Assembly (NCBI GenBank): GCA_002362105.1
Contig: DETD01000013.1
Location: 1 to 64,000 of the forward strand
Length of the DNA stretch: 64,000 nucleotides
Direction of reading: 5' to 3'
Source of the DNA: Bacteroidales bacterium UBA3297
GTDB lineage: Bacteria; Bacteroidota; Bacteroidia; Bacteroidales; Paludibacteraceae
The stretch's first letter is position 1. Each line of letters starts with the position of its first letter. The notes under the pieces were generated by a model that saw only the letters and a list, made by a program, of their open reading frames with translations, was not told where the DNA came from and did no database searches. Shown piece by piece: positions 54,389 to 60,451 of the stretch. A program made the translations under genes and the position numbers.

Positions 54389-54395
54389 TATGTTA

Positions 54396-55211
54396 TTATT
54401 TTTTGTGCGATTTCAGGTCACACGCGGCTTGCTCGTAGTCTACCAGTTCGGTCACAGTCGGGTGTTCGCCACAGATTGGACAGTTGCTGTTCTTGTGCGA
54501 TTTCACCTTTCTGAAATCCATAGTCTTGGCGTTGAAGGTGAGCAGTTTGTCGGTCAGCAGCTCGCCAACTCCGGTCAGGTATTTTAGGGTTTCGGCAGCC
54601 TGAATGGTTCCCAACATACCGGCAATGGCGCCTAAAACCCCCGCTTGCGAGCAGGTAGGTACCAGACCTGCTGGAGGTGGCTCCTTAAACAGGCAGCGGT
54701 AGCAGGCGTGTCCCGGAACGTGGGTCATAGTCTGCCCTTCGAAGCGGAGTATGCCACCGTGTGAGAAGGGTTTGCCAGCCATTACGCAGGCATCGTTTAT
54801 CAAGAATTTCACCGGAAAGTTGTCGGTCCCGTCTACCACGAAGTCATAGTCCTTAATAATGTCCAGTGCGTTGTCGGCACGTAAGAAGTCGTGGTAGGTA
54901 ACCACTTTCACATTTGGGTTAATGGCCAGCATCTTCTCTTTTGCCGATTCTACTTTGGGTTTGTCGATGTCGGCGGTAAAGTGGATAACTTGGCGCTGCA
55001 GGTTCGAGATGTCGACCACGTCGCCGTCAATAATGCCGATGGTTCCAACACCTGCGGCGGCAAGGTACAAGGCTACGGGAGCGCCCAATCCGCCGGCGCC
55101 TACCACCAGCACTTTGCCGTTCTTTATCTTTTCCTGACCTTCCACACCCACGTCTTGCAGTAAGATGTGCCGGCTGTATCGGTTAAGTTCTTCCTCTGTA
55201 AAATCAAACAT
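54396..55211 (-). CDS. ThiF/MoeB/HesA-type sulfur-carrier adenylyltransferase (271 aa)
   Basis: The ATG at 55211 lies inside the end of the carrier gene (8-nt overlap); the longer in-frame start is unlikely. The product starts 'FTEEELNRYSRHILLQDVG', the standard opening of MoeB/ThiF enzymes. It then has the nucleotide-binding 'VLVVGAGGLGAPVALYLAAA', the Asp of 'GIIDGDVVD', and two zinc Cys pairs ('CYRCLF' and 'CPICGEH'). A candidate transfer Cys lies in 'PTCSQAGVLG'. It would adenylate the C-terminal Gly of the downstream-acting carrier protein so that it can be converted to a thiocarboxylate. Pairing with a ThiS-like carrier next to homoserine-sulfhydrylase genes resembles the HcyS/HcyD system of Wolinella rather than thiamine synthesis, since no other thi gene is present. 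Confidence 0.9.
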   Translation of the reverse strand: MFDFTEEELNRYSRHILLQDVGVEGQEKIKNGKVLVVGAGGLGAPVALYLAAAGVGTIGIIDGDVVDISNLQRQVIHFTADIDKPKVESAKEKMLAINPNVKVVTYHDFLRADNALDIIKDYDFVVDGTDNFPVKFLINDACVMAGKPFSHGGILRFEGQTMTHVPGHACYRCLFKEPPPAGLVPTCSQAGVLGAIAGMLGTIQAAETLKYLTGVGELLTDKLLTFNAKTMDFRKVKSHKNSNCPICGEHPTVTELVDYEQAACDLKSHKK

Positions 55212-55419
55212 AAGCTCCTCCTCCCATAAAGTATAAGAAATCGATGCTGTCGCCATCGTTCAGTTGGGTGCTGTCGAAGTCGGCGTGGTCTACAAACTCT
55301 TCGTTTACCTGTACCGATACCATTTCTGGCTGGGCTACTTTGTTCAATTTAATAAGTTCTGCTATTGAAATAGGGGCATTTACCTCCTGTTTCTCTCCAT
55401 TTACTGTAATTTGTGCCAT
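55204..55419 (-). CDS. ThiS-like sulfur-carrier protein with extended C-terminus (71 aa)
   Basis: The ATG at 55419 gives a 71-residue ubiquitin-fold protein: 'MAQITVNGEKQEVNAPISIA', 'VSVQVNEEFVDHADFD', 'LNDGDSIDFLYFMGGGAYV'. Carriers of this class must end in Gly-Gly to be adenylated and thiocarboxylated, but here Ala-Tyr-Val follows the Gly triplet. The protein should therefore need trimming by a peptidase, as the Wolinella methionine carrier HcyS does. The GGA-GGA-GGA Gly codons also form the Shine-Dalgarno sequence of the next gene, and the two frames overlap by 8 nt. The gene is divergent from the PLP enzyme at 55,686. A role in sulfide donation to homoserine esters is inferred from neighbours. 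Confidence 0.85.
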   Translation of the reverse strand: MAQITVNGEKQEVNAPISIAELIKLNKVAQPEMVSVQVNEEFVDHADFDSTQLNDGDSIDFLYFMGGGAYV

Positions 55420-55601
55420 TTTTATAGTCCTTTTTTTGTTTACTGAATACTGGTGTGTATCTGTTTTTACGTTTGCAAAATTCCTAATATTTAGAGCCCT
55501 TAGCAATCCCTTTTTTGTGTCATTATACATACCATATTTAGGGTATGCCAGTGCTACCAAATTACCGAAAGAATGGGATTACACAGGCCGTTGTGCCTAA
55601 G

Positions 55602-55609
55602 TAACTTTG
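55602..55609 (+). promoter_or_regulatory. Candidate -7 box for the PLP enzyme/regulator pair
   Basis: TAACTTTG matches TAnnTTTG; the -33 position 19 bp upstream reads TTAC, a weak match. The leader is about 70 nt and includes a strong AGGGAGGA Shine-Dalgarno before the ATG. Confidence 0.4.
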
Positions 55610-55685
55610 CATCCACGAAAAAAATCACACTATTGGTGTAAGTGTACGCCGAGGCTTATAATACATTTAAGGGAGGATAGAGGAA

Positions 55686-56912
55686 ATGGCAGAAAAGAAG
55701 ACGACTGTGCTGCATGTTCCGTTCGACAGGCCCGATGCCTATCATGCGCTGAATATGCCCGTATACCATTCGGTTGCTTTTGAATTCGATAGCGCGGAAG
55801 AGATGGAGTTGGCTTTTACCGGACGCAGTGCCGGACATGCCTATTCGCGTATTACCAATCCGACTGTGCAGTATTTCGAGAAACGTGTGCAGGCCCTGAC
55901 GCGTGCGTTAAGCGTTACGGCAATGAACACGGGCATGTCGGCCATTAGTTGTGCTCTCATTACGGTTGCACAGGCGGGTTCGAACATTGTAACGTCGAAT
56001 CACCTGTTTGGTAACACCATGTCGTTGTTGAAGGAGGTGCTAAGTCCGTTTGGTATAGAAATCCGCACGTGCGATCTGACCGACCTGGAAGCCGTTCGCC
56101 GGCATATCGATGCCGATACTTGCGCCATCTTCTTAGAGGTTATTACCAATCCGCAACTGGAAGTGGCCGACCTGAAAGAGTTGGCCGCCATTGGTAAAGA
56201 GGCTGGTGTGCCCCTTATTGCCGACAGCACCGTAGTTCCGTTTACCCACTTTTCTGCTAAAAGTTTAGGGGTGAATATCGAGGTATTGTCCAGCACCAAG
56301 TATCTGGCTGGTGGTGGTACCAGTCTGGGTGGCCTGGTTATCGATTATGGAACATTTAACTGGAAACAGTCGAAAAAACTTGGCGGACTTGCCCAGCAGT
56401 ATAAGGCGTTTGCTTTCACGAAAAAGTTGCGTGGTGACGTCTATGCCAACCTTGGTTGTTACATGACCCCGCATGTCGCTTATATGCAGACGCTTGGACT
56501 GGAAACGCTGAATTTGCGCTACAAGGCCCAGGCTGAGAACACGCTCGCTTTGGCGGTCAGGTTGCAGCAAACAGCGGGTATTGTCTCTGTCAACTATCCG
56601 GCACTACCCGACCATCCGTTCCACGAGGTGGCACAACGCCAGTTTGGTGACCTGACGGGGGCTGTTCTGACGTTCAGTCTGGAAAGCCGCGAGGCCTGCT
56701 TCGCCTTTCTTAACAAATTGAAACTCATACGGCGGGCAACCAACTTGTTCGAGAACAAGACGTTGGCAATACACCCGGCAAGCACCATTTTCGGCAATTT
56801 CAAGCCCGAACAGCTCGAGGAGATGAATGTCGATAACAGGGTCATCAGGCTTTCCGTCGGATTGGAGGAGGTTGAAGATATTTATCAGGATATATTCCAA
56901 GCTTTAGAGTAG
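55686..56912 (+). CDS. Cys/Met-metabolism PLP enzyme, O-acyl-homoserine sulfhydrylase/cystathionine gamma-synthase type (408 aa)
   Basis: The protein has the full fold of the Cys/Met PLP family: 'NMPVYHSVAFEFDSA', 'YSRITNPTVQYFEKRV', 'GMSAISCALI', 'PLIADSTVVPF' and the cofactor lysine at 205 in 'SSTKYLAGGGTSLGG', with a C-terminal 'IHPAST ... IRLSVGLEEVEDI'. Sub-family specificity cannot be fixed: it differs from the second copy downstream (K211 context Phe-Ile-Gly-Gly-His-Gly), notably in lacking that copy's long insertion. It would join a homoserine ester with a sulfur donor. A very good Shine-Dalgarno (AGGGAGGA) is present. It is followed after 14 nt by a LuxR-type regulator and a terminator, and divergent from the sulfur-carrier pair. 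Confidence 0.88.
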   Translation: MAEKKTTVLHVPFDRPDAYHALNMPVYHSVAFEFDSAEEMELAFTGRSAGHAYSRITNPTVQYFEKRVQALTRALSVTAMNTGMSAISCALITVAQAGSNIVTSNHLFGNTMSLLKEVLSPFGIEIRTCDLTDLEAVRRHIDADTCAIFLEVITNPQLEVADLKELAAIGKEAGVPLIADSTVVPFTHFSAKSLGVNIEVLSSTKYLAGGGTSLGGLVIDYGTFNWKQSKKLGGLAQQYKAFAFTKKLRGDVYANLGCYMTPHVAYMQTLGLETLNLRYKAQAENTLALAVRLQQTAGIVSVNYPALPDHPFHEVAQRQFGDLTGAVLTFSLESREACFAFLNKLKLIRRATNLFENKTLAIHPASTIFGNFKPEQLEEMNVDNRVIRLSVGLEEVEDIYQDIFQALE

Positions 56913-56926
56913 AAAAGGAGGTATTT

Positions 56927-57577
56927 ATGGAGAATACACCAACATTCGTTATTGCAGATAATCAGGACCTGACCCGTAAGGGGCTCATGTTTTACGTGAA
57001 GGAGCTGTACGAGTCGTCGAAACTGATTGAAACATCGAACAAGCAGTCGCTGTTTGAGTGGATTGGCCATTGCGAGAACTGTGTGGCGGTCATCGATTAT
57101 TCGATGTTCAATATCCAAGATGTGAACGAAATGCGCATCTTGTTACAACGTTTTCCAGAAACCTATTGGCTGTTGCTCTCCAACGAGTATAATGTTGAGT
57201 TTGTACGCCAGCTTTGCAATTTCAACACGGTTGGATTCCTGAAAAAAACGTGTGGAAGCGACGAGGTCCGTTATGCGTTGAGGTGTGCAGTGGGCCGCCG
57301 CCTCTTCCTCTGTCACGAAATATCGTTGGAACTGTTAAGCCCGTCCGACCCCAAAGTGCCCGAAAGTACATTGACGGCTACCGAGACCGAAATTCTCAAG
57401 CTTATAGCACAGGGCAAAAGTGTGAAAGAAATTGCGGCCATCCGCTTCTCAAGCTACCACACTATTGTTGCGCATAAGAAGAACATCTTCCGTAAATTGG
57501 GGGTGTCGACCGTTTTCGAGGCGACGAAGTACGCCATCAAGGCGGGGCTTACCGATATTGCCGACTATTGTATTTAG
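56927..57577 (+). CDS. LuxR/NarL-type response regulator (216 aa)
   Basis: The receiver-like N-terminus has acidic residues at 11 and 14, a likely phospho-acceptor Asp57 in 'VAVIDYSMFN', and a conserved Lys in 'GFLKKTCG'. The C-terminal LuxR helix-turn-helix spans about 148-208 ('LTATETEILKLIAQGKSVKE', 'HTIVAHKKNIFRKLGV'). Cysteines at 49 and 52 (His-Cys-Glu-Asn-Cys) are unusual in a receiver and could sense redox state; that is a guess. No sensor kinase is adjacent. A near-perfect AAGGAGGT Shine-Dalgarno lies 5 nt before the ATG, and the gene is cotranscribed with the PLP enzyme. It may control the sulfur or nitrogenase-like genes that follow. Confidence 0.88.
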   Translation: MENTPTFVIADNQDLTRKGLMFYVKELYESSKLIETSNKQSLFEWIGHCENCVAVIDYSMFNIQDVNEMRILLQRFPETYWLLLSNEYNVEFVRQLCNFNTVGFLKKTCGSDEVRYALRCAVGRRLFLCHEISLELLSPSDPKVPESTLTATETEILKLIAQGKSVKEIAAIRFSSYHTIVAHKKNIFRKLGVSTVFEATKYAIKAGLTDIADYCI

Positions 57578-57622
57578 AGCAAATATATTGTTCAGCGTTT
57601 CTAAATTTTGTTTTTTGTACTA

Positions 57623-57653
57623 AAGAGGTGTACCCTGACGGGTACAACCTCTT
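57623..57653 (+). terminator. Rho-independent terminator after the regulator
   Basis: AAGAGGT-GTACCC pairs with GGGTAC-ACCTCTT (one bulged A) around TGAC and is followed by TTTTT. It separates the PLP enzyme/regulator unit from the sulfhydrylase/nitrogenase-like operon. Confidence 0.88.
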
Positions 57654-57751
57654 TTTTGTTTCAATATAACTGCACCAACTACCATACAATACCATTTTTA
57701 TGTTATTCCCAGGTACTCTTTTTTGGTTACTAAAATGACGAGTTTAAGGGA

Positions 57752-57782
57752 TTTTCCAGCCCGTATTTAAGGCCTAATTTTG
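57752..57782 (+). promoter_or_regulatory. Promoter of the sulfhydrylase/nitrogenase-like operon
   Basis: TAATTTTG (57775-57782) fits the -7 box exactly, with TTTT (57752-57755) 19 bp upstream in place of TTTG. The leader is about 70 nt and ends in AGGAGG eight bases before the ATG. No known methionine or SAM riboswitch was recognised in the leader. Confidence 0.6.
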
Positions 57783-57855
57783 CAGTGTCGAAAGGGAAAC
57801 CAAGACGACGATGAAAAACAAATAGATTATTAATTAAACATAGGAGGACAATACT

Positions 57856-59145
57856 ATGAGCGAGACAAAGAAATTACATTTTGAGACACTTCAGCTTCAT
57901 GTAGGTCAGGAACAGGCCGACCCAACAACCGATTCACGTGCGGTGCCTATCTACCAGACTACTTCGTATGTGTTCCACAACTTCCAGCATGCGGCCGACC
58001 GTTTTGCGTTGAGAGATGCCGGTAATGTATACGGACGTCTCACGAACTCTACCCAGGGTGTGCTCGAAGAGCGTGTTGCAGCGCTCGAGGGCGGTGTGGC
58101 CGGTTTGGCTGTGGCCAGTGGCGCGGCTGCCATCACTTACGCCATTGAGAACATTACGAAGAGCGGCGACCACGTTGTGGCTTCGAAAACTATCTACGGC
58201 GGAACTTACAACCTGCTTTCTCACACCCTTCCTACCTATGGTATTTCTACCACTTTCGTCGATGCGCACAAGCTAGACGAGATTGAGGCTGCCATTAAGG
58301 AGAACACCAAGTTGGTGTTCATTGAAACACTGGGTAATCCGAATTCCGACGTGCTCGACATCAAGGCCATTGCCGACATTGCACACAAGCACGGCATTCC
58401 ATTGTTGATTGACAACACATTCGGAACTCCATACCTGATCCGACCAATCGAATACGGCGCAGACGTAGTTATCCACTCTGCCACCAAGTTCATCGGCGGT
58501 CACGGTACCAGCCTCGGCGGCATCATTGTCGATTCAGGTAAGTTCGACTGGAAGAAGAGCGGCAAGTTCCCTCAACTGACTACTCCTGACCCAAGCTACC
58601 ATGGTGTCGTGTTCACCGAAGCGTTGGGCGCAGCCGCCTACATCGGCCGAATTAGAACCATTTTGCTCCGCGATACAGGTGCGGCCATCAGTCCGTTCAA
58701 CGCCTTCATCTTGCTCCAGGGCTTGGAAACGCTCTCACTCCGTGTCGAGCGCCACACCTACAACACACACAAGGTTATCGACTACCTGTTGAAGAATCCT
58801 AAGGTGACAAGGGTCAACCACCCTTCTGTTGAGAGCCATCCAGACCACCAGCTTTACAAGAAGCTGTTCCCTAACGGAGGCGGTTCCATCTTCACGTTCG
58901 ATATCAAGGGCGGACAGAAAGAGGCAGAAATCTTCATCAACAAGTTGAAAATCTTCTCACTTCTTGCCAATGTGGCCGACGTGAAGTCGCTCGTCATCCA
59001 TCCTGCCACAACCACCCACTCGCAGCTCAGCGCTGAGGAGTTGGCCAGCACAGGCATCTACGAGAGCACCATCCGTCTGAGCATTGGTACCGAGCATGTC
59101 GACGATATAATCGACGACTTGCAGCAGGCGTTCGACGCTATTTAA
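57856..59145 (+). CDS. metY: O-acetylhomoserine sulfhydrylase (429 aa)
   Basis: The length and motifs fit O-acetylhomoserine aminocarboxypropyltransferase: 'FETLQLHVGQEQADPTTDSR', 'VPIYQTTSYVF', 'YGRLTNSTQGVLEERVAALE', 'GIPLLIDNTFGTPYL', the PLP lysine at 211 in 'HSATKFIGGHGTSLGG', and 'ETLSLRVERHTYN'. It converts O-acetylhomoserine plus sulfide to homocysteine, or plus methanethiol to methionine. Being the first gene of the operon with the nitrogenase-like genes, it is well placed to trap methanethiol. An AGGAGG Shine-Dalgarno precedes it. The gap to the NifX-like gene is 50 nt with no terminator. Gene symbol is by family; which thiol it uses is inferred. Confidence 0.93.
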   Translation: MSETKKLHFETLQLHVGQEQADPTTDSRAVPIYQTTSYVFHNFQHAADRFALRDAGNVYGRLTNSTQGVLEERVAALEGGVAGLAVASGAAAITYAIENITKSGDHVVASKTIYGGTYNLLSHTLPTYGISTTFVDAHKLDEIEAAIKENTKLVFIETLGNPNSDVLDIKAIADIAHKHGIPLLIDNTFGTPYLIRPIEYGADVVIHSATKFIGGHGTSLGGIIVDSGKFDWKKSGKFPQLTTPDPSYHGVVFTEALGAAAYIGRIRTILLRDTGAAISPFNAFILLQGLETLSLRVERHTYNTHKVIDYLLKNPKVTRVNHPSVESHPDHQLYKKLFPNGGGSIFTFDIKGGQKEAEIFINKLKIFSLLANVADVKSLVIHPATTTHSQLSAEELASTGIYESTIRLSIGTEHVDDIIDDLQQAFDAI

Positions 59146-59195
59146 AAAAGTATAGTCCCTATTTCGTTATTCACTTTATAATTTATTAAACAGAA

Positions 59196-59582
59196 ATGTC
59201 AAGCAGTTATAGGATCGCCGTTGCCAGCAAAAAAGGTGAAAAAGTTGATGTTCACTTTGGTTTGGCCGACCATTTTCATGTATTTGAGTTCAACACCGAG
59301 GGTGAGTGCAAATATTTAGGCCAACGCCAGACAACGGCAGCCTGCTTGGCTTCTTGTTGTAGTGGGGGAAACGAAGAAAAAGCTTTCTGTTCTGTAGTGG
59401 GCAAGTTGGCAGATATTCAGGCTATTTTCGTGTCGAAAATTGGTGAAGGTGCAGCCGACTACATTGAGGGGCGCGGCAAGCATGTGTATGAGACGTCCGC
59501 TCCTATTGAACCACTCATCCATAACATTATTAAAACGAAATTATACGAGGCGGATAAATGGCAACCACATACGAACAATTAA
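59196..59582 (+). CDS. NifX/NafY-like iron-sulfur cofactor-binding protein (128 aa)
   Basis: The protein is a single domain of the dinitrogenase iron-molybdenum cofactor biosynthesis family: 'RIAVASKKGEKVDVHFGLAD' with the conserved Asp-x-His-Phe-Gly, 'FEFNTEGECKYLGQRQT', and 'LADIQAIFVSKIGEGAADYI'. A Cys-rich insert 'ACLASCCSGGNEEKAFCSVV' offers possible extra ligands. Proteins of this fold carry NifB-cofactor between enzymes; in many bacteria it is fused to the C-terminus of NifB, whereas here it is separate. Its end overlaps the NifB-like start by 25 nt, so translation is coupled and a joint job with NifB is likely. It has no usual Shine-Dalgarno sequence. Confidence 0.85.
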   Translation: MSSSYRIAVASKKGEKVDVHFGLADHFHVFEFNTEGECKYLGQRQTTAACLASCCSGGNEEKAFCSVVGKLADIQAIFVSKIGEGAADYIEGRGKHVYETSAPIEPLIHNIIKTKLYEADKWQPHTNN

Positions 59583-60433
59583 GCAAACAGCACCCCTGCT
59601 TTGCGAAAGGGGGAATAGGGCAAACGGGCAGGATTCACCTCCCGACGAGTCCGACTTGCAATATAGAGTGCAGTTTCTGTGACAGAAAGATAAACAAATA
59701 TGAGAAAAGGCCTGGGGTTTCGGCCACGGTTATAAGTCCGGAAGAAACGATCGAGGTTATTGGCAGGTCGTTGGAATTGTGTCCCGATTTGACGGTTGCG
59801 GGCATTGCGGGGCCAGGCGATACGCTGGCATCCGATTTTGCGCTCGATTCGTTCAAACTCATTAAGAAGCACTATCCGAAATTATTCAAATGTATGAGTA
59901 CGAACGGATTGTTACTTCCAGAGAGGGCCGAGGAAATCATTTCGGTGGGTATTGACTCCCTCACGGTTACAGTCAATGCGGTTGACCCGAAAATTGAGGC
60001 GAAACTGAACCGCGGTATCCTTTACCACGGTGTCCATTACAAGGGTGAAGAGGCAGCCGAAATTCTGATAGCGAACCAGCTGAAAGGTATCAAGCTGATT
60101 GCCGATGCTGGCATCACTGTCAAGGTAAACACTGTCTTGGTTCCGAGAATTAACGGAGCGCATATTGGCGAAATAGCTAAAACAGTGAAAGAGGCAGGCG
60201 CCAAAATCTACAACATCATTCCGCTAATTCCGCAACACGATCTGAAAGAGGAACCGGCTCCTGGGTGTTTAGACTTGTTCAAGGCGCGCGCGCAGGCTGA
60301 AAAGTACATCGACGTCTTCCGACACTGCCAGCGTTGTAGGGCAGATGCGATAGGTGTTCCTGGGCAAAAAGATATTTCGGAACAAGTATACCAACGCAAA
60401 ATTCAAGTTGAGGAAACTTTCTCGCACGGATAA
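59558..60433 (+). CDS. NifB-like radical SAM cofactor-biosynthesis protein (291 aa)
   Basis: The N-terminus has the NifB-specific 'HPCFAKGG' and the radical SAM triad Cys34-x3-Cys38-x2-Cys41. 'RPGVSATVISPEE', 'VAGIAGPGDTLAS', 'MSTNGLLLPE' and 'LTVTVNAVDPKIEAKL' follow in NifB order, and a C-terminal Cys257-x2-Cys260 pair lies before 'RADAIGVPG'. The Cys that canonical NifB has between the radical SAM motif and Arg-Pro-Gly is replaced by a shorter Ile-Asn-Lys-Tyr-Glu-Lys. NifB builds the carbide-containing 8Fe core of nitrogenase cofactors, so its presence implies a complex cofactor in the adjacent enzyme. There is no fused NifX domain. It lies 18 nt before the NifD-like gene. It corresponds in position to marB. 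Confidence 0.88.
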   Translation: MATTYEQLSKQHPCFAKGGIGQTGRIHLPTSPTCNIECSFCDRKINKYEKRPGVSATVISPEETIEVIGRSLELCPDLTVAGIAGPGDTLASDFALDSFKLIKKHYPKLFKCMSTNGLLLPERAEEIISVGIDSLTVTVNAVDPKIEAKLNRGILYHGVHYKGEEAAEILIANQLKGIKLIADAGITVKVNTVLVPRINGAHIGEIAKTVKEAGAKIYNIIPLIPQHDLKEEPAPGCLDLFKARAQAEKYIDVFRHCQRCRADAIGVPGQKDISEQVYQRKIQVEETFSHG

Positions 60434-60451
60434 TTTCTAATAAAGCAAAAA

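Noticed and set aside
54396..55419. Thiamine synthesis pair (thiS/thiF)
   Set aside because: No other thiamine gene is nearby, the carrier tail is extended beyond Gly-Gly and the neighbours are homoserine sulfhydrylases, so a methionine/cysteine role fits better. It is not excluded.
55204..55560. Longer 118-codon start for the sulfur-carrier gene
   Set aside because: The extra N-terminal part is AT-rich leader sequence without similarity to the fold; the ATG at 55419 gives the standard carrier length with AAGGA upstream.
57583..57855. SAM or other methionine riboswitch ahead of the sulfhydrylase
   Set aside because: Apart from the terminator of the preceding gene, no conserved riboswitch core could be recognised in the leader.
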